Shown here piece by piece: positions 6,443 to 12,219 of a stretch of 12,219 nt of DNA (position 1 is its first letter; each line of letters opens with the position of its first letter). The stretch comes from Eubacterium sp. (GTDB taxonomy: Bacteria > Bacillota > Clostridia > Lachnospirales > Lachnospiraceae): the NCBI GenBank assembly GCA_021442545.1, contig JABUSX010000445.1:1-12219 (forward strand), in the 5' to 3' direction. The notes below the pieces were generated by a model. The model had not been told where the DNA came from, ran no database searches, and was given only the letters and a program-made list of their open reading frames with translations. The translations under genes were made by a program, and so were the position numbers.

Positions 6443-8590
6443 ATGGGAGAACGGTATTCTCGAGTGAAAACAAAATCCATCCTTCAGATGGAGGCTACGG
6501 AATGCGGCGCGGCCTGTCTGACCATGATCCTGCATTATTTCGGAAAGGAACTGAGCCTGGAAGAGGTCCGGGAAGCCGTTGATGTTTCGCGGGACGGAAG
6601 CAAGGCCGGAAATATCATGCGTGCCTGCCCGGATTACCAGCTGGAAGTGCATGGCTACCGCAAGGAGCTGGAGGCATTGTACAAGCTGGAGCCTCCCTGC
6701 ATCATCCACTGGAATTTCAATCATTTCGTGGTCTATGAGGGACGAAACGAAAAGTATGTCTTTATCAACGATCCGGCGGCCGGCCGGCGTCGTATTACAC
6801 CGGAGGAACTGGACAAAAGTTATACCGGTGTCGTTATGACGTTCAGACCGACACCGGAGTTCCAGAAGGAAAAACGTCCGGATGCCATGTGGACGATGAT
6901 GAAGGAAAACATAAACGCCTGTCGTAAAGAATATGCGTTTCTTGTTCTGATGGGACTGATGCTGACTGTTCCCGGCATCGTGCTTGCGGCCTGCTCCCAG
7001 TTTTTTGTGGAACGGATCCTCGGAGTAAGCAGCGGTTTCTCCATGATCTTTGGTCTGGTCTCTGTCATGGCCTTTTGTCTGGCTTTTCAGGCGGTCTTTT
7101 CGGTTTTACGTTATCGTGTACTGGATAAGCTTCGCAACAAAATTCTGCTGCTGCGGGATTACAGACTTCTGAGACATCTGTTTCGTCTGCCGATGACGTT
7201 TTTCGATCAGAGATATGCAGGTGATATATCCACCCGCTTAAACAGCAATCTGGAAGCCAGCAGCTTTCTGAGCGGGGAGTTTACGGAACTGATCATTGAC
7301 AGTATACAGTCCGTCTTTTTTCTGGTCGTATTGTTATTTTACAGCAGGGTGCTGACCATTGTGGTTCTGGCAGGGGCTGTGCTGAATCTGATTCTTGTAC
7401 TGGCCGGTTCCGGAAAACTGAAGGAAAGTGCGATCCGGATGAATATGGAACAGGGAAAGATTACCGGATCCTTAATGGCAGGAATTGGCAGCATTGACAG
7501 CATGAAGTCCTCCGGCAGTGAGGAGGCCTATCTTTCCAGACTTCTCGGGCAGTATGCAAAGGTAATATCCGGAGGACAGCGGATCGCGCGTACGCAGCAG
7601 TATCTGCAGTCTTCTTCGCAGGGGATTCTTGTGATCCTGAATTCTCTGATCCTTCTTATCGGCAGCATGCTGGTGGTAAAAGGACATATGACCGTGGGCG
7701 GCGTCGTCGCCTTCGGTAGTCTGTTTAATATGTTTATTGTTCCCGTAACCTCTGTTACCAATTTTTTCATGCGGATTCAGACGATCCGTTCAACACTGCT
7801 CCGTCTTCAGGATATCCAGCACTATAAAGAGGAAGAAAAGTACAGTATCCCGGATAGCAGCCCGGAAGACTGGAGGGGGAGTCTCAAGGTGAGGCATCTG
7901 AACTACGGATACAGCAGGCTTTCCGGAGCGGTCATTCATGATTTTAATCTGGAAATGGAACCCGGGAAGATGGTTGCTCTGGTTGGTGACAGCGGATGCG
8001 GTAAATCCACCGTAGCCAAGGTGCTGGGGGGACTCTATCGTCCCTGGAGCGGCGAAGTACTCATTGATGAAAAAGATACATCCGGACTTTCCGGAACCGC
8101 ACTGCGCGGCTGTGTGGCGGCCGTGGCGCAGAATGTTGCTGTCTTCAGCGGAACAGTGAAAGACAATATCACCATGTGGGACGATCGGATTGAGGGAAAA
8201 GATGTGATCAGTGCCACAAAGGATGCGTGCATCCATGAATATATTACAACTCTGAACGGCGGGTACGGGAGCTGCATTGAAGAAGGAGGCAGGAATTTTT
8301 CGGTCGGGCAGAAGCAGCGTCTGGAGATCGCCAGAGCGCTGGTACTGAATCCGAAAATCCTGATCCTGGATGAGGCAACAAGTGCACTGGATCCGATTAC
8401 GGAAAAAGACGTCCTGGATAATATCCGGAAACGGAACTGTACCTGTCTCATCATAGCACATCGTCTGTCGGCGGTCCGGGACTGTGACGAGATCCTTGTC
8501 ATGGAAAAAGGCGTCATTGTGGAACGCGGCACACATGATGAACTGATGCGGCTCGGAAAACACTATGCAGAACTGGTCAATCTGAACTGA
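6443..8590 (+). CDS. NHLP family bacteriocin export ABC transporter, peptidase/permease/ATPase
   Basis: A 715-aa peptidase-containing ABC transporter that cuts leader peptides after Gly-Gly and exports the core. The N-terminal C39 peptidase (about 1-140) has Gln15, catalytic Cys21 in ECGAAC, His94 in NHFVVYEG and Asp110 in NDPAAGRR. A type-1 ABC exporter membrane domain follows, with spans at about 160-440. The C-terminal NBD has Walker A GDSGCGKST (515-523), signature S-V-G-Q (620-623), Walker B ILILDEATSALD (Asp643, Glu644) and H-loop His673. The signature has Val where most ABC proteins have Gly. The ribosome site is weak (AAAGGG at 6428-6433), which fits coupling to the preceding gene 5 nt away. 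The likely substrate is the NHLP precursor encoded at 10976. It is probably functional, since all protease and ATPase key residues other than that Gly are intact. Confidence 0.92.
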   Translation: MGERYSRVKTKSILQMEATECGAACLTMILHYFGKELSLEEVREAVDVSRDGSKAGNIMRACPDYQLEVHGYRKELEALYKLEPPCIIHWNFNHFVVYEGRNEKYVFINDPAAGRRRITPEELDKSYTGVVMTFRPTPEFQKEKRPDAMWTMMKENINACRKEYAFLVLMGLMLTVPGIVLAACSQFFVERILGVSSGFSMIFGLVSVMAFCLAFQAVFSVLRYRVLDKLRNKILLLRDYRLLRHLFRLPMTFFDQRYAGDISTRLNSNLEASSFLSGEFTELIIDSIQSVFFLVVLLFYSRVLTIVVLAGAVLNLILVLAGSGKLKESAIRMNMEQGKITGSLMAGIGSIDSMKSSGSEEAYLSRLLGQYAKVISGGQRIARTQQYLQSSSQGILVILNSLILLIGSMLVVKGHMTVGGVVAFGSLFNMFIVPVTSVTNFFMRIQTIRSTLLRLQDIQHYKEEEKYSIPDSSPEDWRGSLKVRHLNYGYSRLSGAVIHDFNLEMEPGKMVALVGDSGCGKSTVAKVLGGLYRPWSGEVLIDEKDTSGLSGTALRGCVAAVAQNVAVFSGTVKDNITMWDDRIEGKDVISATKDACIHEYITTLNGGYGSCIEEGGRNFSVGQKQRLEIARALVLNPKILILDEATSALDPITEKDVLDNIRKRNCTCLIIAHRLSAVRDCDEILVMEKGVIVERGTHDELMRLGKHYAELVNLN

Positions 8591-8602
8591 AAGGAGAATT
8601 CG

Positions 8603-10819
8603 ATGAAAAAGCGTCAGACCCTTGCAGTACAGCAGGATCAGCAGGATCAAAGTGAAACAATACGTAAATCCAACGAGTCTCTGGAACTGATTTTTTCTTT
8701 TTTTAATCCACAGAGAAAACACACGGCAGCGTCAGTGAATGACCCGCTGCTTTATAAAGCGGTTCGTTTCCTCTGTGAGGAGGAAGGGATACCGATTGCA
8801 TCCTATGATAAGATCATCAGGCAGACCGGTGGTGCCTGTACCATAGAAGATATGGCAAGGGTAGCTCATTTTCCCGTAAGGAAGATCTCTCTGGAGGATA
8901 AATGGTTCCGCAGGGAAAGCGGAAGTTTCCTGGCATTTCTTTCATTGGAGGAAGGAGGAGAGTCGATCCCCTGTGTCTGTTATCAGGATGGGTGGGGACA
9001 ATATCGGATCTACAACCCGCGGGAAGAGCATACGTTTGTTCTCAGATCTTCACTTGCAAAGCAGATCGAACCGCAGGGCTGGATGGTTTACCGGCCGTTT
9101 CCGGCTGAAAAAATGACATTGAAACAGGTTATCGGATTTGGGTTTCAAAACTGTAAGATCCGGGATTATGCTTTGTTCGCCGTTATGAGTGTTCTCATCG
9201 TGCTGATCAGTCAGATCCTTCCGGTTCTGACACAGCTGATCTACGATGTTCATCTGCCCTTGAATCAGCTTGATCCGGTTGTGCAGATCTGCGTTGTCGT
9301 TATTGCGGCGAATATCGGCTCGCTTGTTTTTTCTATTATGAAAAATCTGACGCTTTTTCGTATCTACGAAAGAGTCCGGAACAGCATACAGTCGGCCGTA
9401 TTTGACAGGCTGTTCAATATGAAGATCGAAGATATCCGCAGATTTGAGACGGCCGATCTGGGAGGCCGGGCACTTGGTATTTCCCAGCTCTTTGAACTGG
9501 TTCAAAGTGTGCTGATCAATGCGGTCTTTACCTGCCTCCTGTCATTTGCGTATCTGATTCCTATGTTTCAGTTTTCACCGGAGCTTGCCGGATGGAGCGT
9601 GCTGCTTCTTCTGGCCGGGGCTCTTGTACAGATTCCGTTCCTGCGTCGTCAGGGACGCTGGGCTGCAAAGAGCATTGCGCTTTCGGCGCAGACGGATTCG
9701 GCTGTTTTTCAGATGATCAACGGCATTATGCGCCTGAAACTTTCGGGTGCGGAAGAAAGAGCAGAATCGAAATATTTTGCATCCCGTACCAACGCACTTC
9801 TTCCGGGGGTGCGAAGCGGCAGGCTGGGAAACGGAATCAGTACATTTTCAGCTGCATTTTCGACATTTCTGACCATCGTTCTGTATCTCCTTATCGTCGC
9901 AAACCTGGGAGATCAGATGTCCATGGGTTCTTACGTGGCTTTCACGCTTTCGTTCGGCATGCTTTCGGGATCCGTTTTTTCCATGCTGACATCTTTTACG
10001 CAGGTAAATCAGATCGGACCTTTGTTTGAACGTGCAAAGCCGATCCTGGAGGCCGTTCCGGAATACGATGAGGGGCAGAGTATACCGGAAGAACTGACGG
10101 GAAAGATCGAACTGTATCATGTCAGCTTTTCTTATGAGAAGGGTGAAAGAAAAGTCCTGAATGATCTGTCATTCCGGATAAAAAAAGGAGAATATATCGG
10201 AATCGTCGGAGCATCCGGCTGCGGAAAGAGTACCCTGGTCAAACTTCTTCTGGGCTTTGAAAAACCGGATAAAGGACAGATCTACTATGATGACTACAGA
10301 CTTTCTGCCTTGAATAAATGCGAATTCCGCAGACAGCTGGGCGTGGTTCTGCAAAGCGGCAGCATTTTCAGCGGCAGTATTGCGGAAAATATTCTGCTCG
10401 GAAGTCCCAATGCCGGACCGGATGCAGTGAAGGATGTGATCCGGAAAGTGGGTCTGGAAAAGGATGTCAAGGCCATGCCGATGGGCATTCACACCTATCT
10501 GAGCGAAGGGGGCAGCACCATATCCGGCGGCCAGCAGCAGAGGATCCTGCTTGCAAGAGCACTGATCTCCAACCCGAATATTCTGATTCTGGATGAGGCG
10601 ACCAGTGCACTGGATAATGTAACGCAGCGCATGGTGCAGACGGAACTGGATAAACTGAATGTAACCCGTATTGTGGTAGCTCACAGGCTCAGCACGATCG
10701 TCAACTGTGACAGGATACTGGTATTATCCGAAGGAAAGATCGTACAGGAAGGGAATTACCGGGAACTCATGGAAACGGACGGCCTGTTCAAAGAAATGGC
10801 AGAGAGACAGCTGACATGA
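8603..10819 (+). CDS. NHLP bacteriocin export ABC transporter, permease/ATPase subunit
   Basis: A 738-aa ABC exporter, the partner subunit of the NHLP export system. Residues about 1-180 form a soluble domain without a catalytic Cys/His/Asp set. It carries the DPLLYKAVRFLCEE and DKWFRRESGSFLAFL pattern seen in this subfamily, so it resembles a degenerate C39-like or docking domain. The membrane domain spans about 190-460. The NBD is canonical: Walker A GASGCGKST (536-544), signature SGGQ (641-644), Walker B Asp664-Glu665 and H-loop His694. The N-terminus contains a tandem 9-bp repeat CAGCAGGAT (8630-8647) giving QQDQQDQ. AAGGAG precedes the ATG, 12 nt after the previous stop. It likely forms a heterodimer or double complex with the peptidase ABC and the fusion protein. 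Confidence 0.9.
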   Translation: MKKRQTLAVQQDQQDQSETIRKSNESLELIFSFFNPQRKHTAASVNDPLLYKAVRFLCEEEGIPIASYDKIIRQTGGACTIEDMARVAHFPVRKISLEDKWFRRESGSFLAFLSLEEGGESIPCVCYQDGWGQYRIYNPREEHTFVLRSSLAKQIEPQGWMVYRPFPAEKMTLKQVIGFGFQNCKIRDYALFAVMSVLIVLISQILPVLTQLIYDVHLPLNQLDPVVQICVVVIAANIGSLVFSIMKNLTLFRIYERVRNSIQSAVFDRLFNMKIEDIRRFETADLGGRALGISQLFELVQSVLINAVFTCLLSFAYLIPMFQFSPELAGWSVLLLLAGALVQIPFLRRQGRWAAKSIALSAQTDSAVFQMINGIMRLKLSGAEERAESKYFASRTNALLPGVRSGRLGNGISTFSAAFSTFLTIVLYLLIVANLGDQMSMGSYVAFTLSFGMLSGSVFSMLTSFTQVNQIGPLFERAKPILEAVPEYDEGQSIPEELTGKIELYHVSFSYEKGERKVLNDLSFRIKKGEYIGIVGASGCGKSTLVKLLLGFEKPDKGQIYYDDYRLSALNKCEFRRQLGVVLQSGSIFSGSIAENILLGSPNAGPDAVKDVIRKVGLEKDVKAMPMGIHTYLSEGGSTISGGQQQRILLARALISNPNILILDEATSALDNVTQRMVQTELDKLNVTRIVVAHRLSTIVNCDRILVLSEGKIVQEGNYRELMETDGLFKEMAERQLT

Positions 10820-10842
10820 CGTTTTACTGCCTGAACCTGTGA

Positions 10843-10867
10843 AAATTCCGTGAATTTGGAAAAATTC
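10843..10867 (+). promoter_or_regulatory. Alternating AAATTC/GAATTT repeats upstream of the precursor promoter
   Basis: AAATTC (10843-10848), GAATTT (10852-10857) and AAATTC (10862-10867) are spaced by 3 and 4 nt, so the middle copy can pair with either neighbour. The second hairpin is followed by TTTT, a weak candidate terminator for the export operon. As DNA, the set lies just upstream of the -35 element and could be a regulator-binding site. The sequence is clear, the role is inferred. Confidence 0.4.
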
Positions 10868-10879
10868 TTTTACCAAAAG

Positions 10880-10908
10880 ATGACATTCAGGATGGTTTAT
10901 TGTATTAT
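10880..10908 (+). promoter_or_regulatory. Sigma-A-like promoter for the precursor gene
   Basis: ATGACA (10880-10885) and TATTAT (10903-10908) each match the consensus at 5 of 6 positions and are separated by exactly 17 nt. Transcription would start near 10915, giving a 60-nt leader before the precursor ATG. It would allow the peptide to be made in excess over the export proteins. Confidence 0.6.
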
Positions 10909-10975
10909 TGGATAAGGCATTAAAAATCTATACAGAAACAGATGATGCGGTTTTTCAATGAAAGGAGAATGAATT

Positions 10976-11284
10976 ATGTGGTCACAGGAAGAAATGGATA
11001 AGGCATTACAGGAAATTACGTATAAGGCAACAACGGATGAAGCGTTCCGCAAAAAACTGCTGGCAGACCCGAAAGGTGTGATCCAGGAAGTTTCCGGGCT
11101 GGATATTCCGGAGGATTACAAGATTCGTCTGATCGATTATGATCCCGCATATCAGGCAACCTTCTTCGTTCCGCCCATGGTCGCTGAAGAGTTTACGCCG
11201 GAAGAGATGGACGCGGTTGCAGGCGGCTCCTGCGCAGCAAATGCGTGCGGTGCAAACGGATGTGCCGGCCAGGCAACAAAGTGA
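10976..11284 (+). CDS. NHLP-leader RiPP/bacteriocin precursor peptide
   Basis: A 102-aa precursor with a nitrile-hydratase-alpha-like leader (residues 1-84) and an 18-residue core. The leader shows the family pattern: TDEAFRKKLLADPKGVIQEV (20-39), GLDIPEDYKIRLIDYD, FFVPP, and EEFTPEEMDAVAGG ending at Gly84. The core SCAANACGANGCAGQATK has Cys at 86, 91 and 96 of the precursor. It is rich in Ala, Gly and Asn and has no large hydrophobic residue. AAAGGAG (10961-10967) is well placed and a promoter lies at 10880-10908. The upstream C39 ABC protein should cleave after Gly84. The stop TGA overlaps the GTG start of the next gene. Family is firm by leader and context. The class of modification is unknown because no standard maturase is in the window. 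Function as bacteriocin or signal is inferred. Confidence 0.9.
   Translation: MWSQEEMDKALQEITYKATTDEAFRKKLLADPKGVIQEVSGLDIPEDYKIRLIDYDPAYQATFFVPPMVAEEFTPEEMDAVAGGSCAANACGANGCAGQATK
11228..11281 (+). other. Predicted core peptide (18 residues after Gly-Gly)
   Basis: The region after the leader's Gly-Gly encodes SCAANACGANGCAGQATK. It splits into three five-residue units, CAANA, CGANG and CAGQA, after the first Ser. Each unit starts with Cys and has Asn or Gln three residues later. The unit length is 15 nt, but the codons differ between units (TGC, TGC, TGT for Cys), so this is protein-level rather than recent DNA duplication. The cleavage point is inferred from the double-Gly rule. Confidence 0.75.
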
Positions 11285-12207
11285 CCTGCAGCGGGAACAA
11301 AGATGCATTTGAAAATCTGAAATTTTGTCCGGCAGGCAGCCGGGAAAAAGCAGGAATGCTGCTTCATTCGTTTTGTCTGCCGGAACCTGAAGCAGAGGAT
11401 GCTGCATTCCGGGAAACGGCTGTTCTTGAGGTAAGGTACAAAGATCTTCCGGTAGGTGTGTGCTGCGGAAGAAGACAAGAAGATGAGTTTTCAATACAGT
11501 TTCTGTATTTAGAGCCCGCATTTCGGAGACCGGATATCCTGAAAAGATCGCTGCAGGAGCTGCTCGGTTACGGATTGAAAAAGACGGCCCTTTCAAAGGT
11601 AAACTGGAAATACGAATTAAACGCAGGCGTCCCGGACTTTTATGAACGGCTGGTAAGGCGGTCCGGATGCGAGGAGATACGTTCTTCCCGTATCTGTGAT
11701 CGTTTTCTTGTAAAAACAGAAGAATTCCCGAAAACGATCAGATGGCTGCGGCGCTTTGATAAAGAGCAGCTGGAAAAGTCGGGTTTGGAAGTTCGTTCTT
11801 TTTCGCATATCACGGAAAAGGAACGGCGCGATCTGCTGAGGATCCGGGATGAACCGGAACGGGATCTGCTCGATCCTCTGGCTGATGAAGACTATGATCC
11901 CGAAATGAGTTTCCTGTTTACGGCCAGGGAAACCGGTGCGGTGTGCGGTTTTGCGGTATGCCGGACAAAGGGGACATGCTGTGAAGTCCGTAAGGTGTTT
12001 TTCTTTCCTGAATACAGGAAAAGTCTGGCCGGGGCAAAGTGTATCCTCTTTCTGCTGAACAGAATTGAAAGACAATTTGCTCTGCTGGAATATACGGTCG
12101 TAAAGGAAGACATTTCGCCGCTGCGGGTTGCTGATCATATTTTTAAAGACGTTCCGCACGACAAGACGCAGATGCGGCTGCTTCGGTTTACGTATCCTGT
12201 TATGTAA
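11281..12207 (+). CDS. GNAT-like protein (tandem degenerate domains), coupled to the precursor
   Basis: A 308-aa soluble protein of unproven function. The GTG at 11281 overlaps the precursor stop as GTGA, which suggests translational coupling. In-frame alternatives are ATG 11260 and GTG 11245, both inside the core-coding stretch; none has a good ribosome site. Two halves look alike in layout. The first (about 30-135) has EFSIQFLYLEPAFRR, a helix, then KVNWKYELN and PDFYERL. The second (about 205-308) has GAVCGFAVC, CCEVRKVFFFPEYRK, a helix, then VVKED and a beta-rich end. Both follow the GNAT order, beta4 ending in PxxR before alpha3. The acetyl-CoA loop (Q/R-x-x-G-x-G/A) is poor in the second half (YRKSLAGA) and absent in the first. 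It may modify the peptide, confer self-protection, or help maturation. No signal or membrane segment is seen. Confidence 0.6.
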   Translation: MTCSGNKDAFENLKFCPAGSREKAGMLLHSFCLPEPEAEDAAFRETAVLEVRYKDLPVGVCCGRRQEDEFSIQFLYLEPAFRRPDILKRSLQELLGYGLKKTALSKVNWKYELNAGVPDFYERLVRRSGCEEIRSSRICDRFLVKTEEFPKTIRWLRRFDKEQLEKSGLEVRSFSHITEKERRDLLRIRDEPERDLLDPLADEDYDPEMSFLFTARETGAVCGFAVCRTKGTCCEVRKVFFFPEYRKSLAGAKCILFLLNRIERQFALLEYTVVKEDISPLRVADHIFKDVPHDKTQMRLLRFTYPVM

Positions 12208-12219
12208 TACTATTCAGGA

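Noticed and set aside
8630..8647. Tandem repeat CAGCAGGAT as a mobile or phase-variable element
   Set aside because: Only two 9-bp copies, in frame and encoding QQDQQD; too short to suggest slippage switching.
7790..8722. 310-codon minus-strand open frame
   Set aside because: It lies opposite the well-supported ABC transporter NBD; its translation shows no family pattern. The same holds for the other minus-strand frames.
11245..11280. GTG 11245 or ATG 11260 as start of the GNAT-like gene
   Set aside because: Both lie within the core-coding part of the precursor and add a Cys/Arg-rich tail. The GTGA overlap at 11281 is the tidier arrangement, though the choice is not certain.
1..12219. CRISPR arrays, tRNA/rRNA genes, insertion sequences
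   Set aside because: No regular repeat-spacer array, no transposase or integrase reading frame, and no RNA gene pattern was seen on either strand.

Overview
The window reads as part of a chromosome from a host-associated, probably intestinal Firmicute (Clostridia, perhaps Lachnospiraceae). This is inferred from strong AAGGAG ribosome sites, moderate GC, and the combination of a rhamnose ABC transporter, a bile-salt-hydrolase-type enzyme and an NHLP-type peptide export operon. No rRNA, tRNA or other taxonomic marker is present, so the assignment is soft. All genes lie on the + strand.

Region 1 (1-4132) is an L-rhamnose uptake operon with the same gene content as the rhizobial rhaT-P-Q-S-U transporter. 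It holds the C-terminal end of a sugar-type ABC ATPase (cut by the left edge), two BPD_transp_2 permeases, a secreted RhaS-like binding protein, and L-rhamnose mutarotase (rhaM/rhaU). The ATPase and first permease overlap by one base. Hairpins precede the binding-protein gene. A strong terminator sits between the binding protein and the mutarotase, and another closes the operon. The binding protein has a Sec-type signal peptide but no lipobox cysteine.

Region 2 (4133-5504) is an AT-rich gap holding a broken fragment that resembles the end of a CheY-like receiver domain. It is followed by a complete Ntn-hydrolase of the choloylglycine hydrolase family, with the expected catalytic residues.

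Region 3 (5619-12207) is a RiPP/bacteriocin locus of the NHLP (nitrile-hydratase-like leader peptide) class. It encodes a one-TM membrane-fusion protein, a C39-peptidase ABC transporter and a partner ABC transporter. These are followed, behind its own sigma-A-like promoter, by a 102-aa precursor. The precursor has an NHLP leader ending in Gly-Gly and an 18-residue core with three cysteines exactly five residues apart. The last gene starts with GTG overlapping the precursor stop (GTGA) and encodes a 308-aa protein that looks like two degenerate GNAT domains. No radical SAM, YcaO, LanM or other standard maturase lies inside the window, so the modification of the core is unknown. The likely scheme is: precursor made, possibly modified by the coupled GNAT-like protein or an enzyme beyond the right edge, leader removed after GG by the C39 domain, core exported through the two-ABC plus fusion-protein complex. 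The precursor/GNAT-like pair is the most interesting part of the window.
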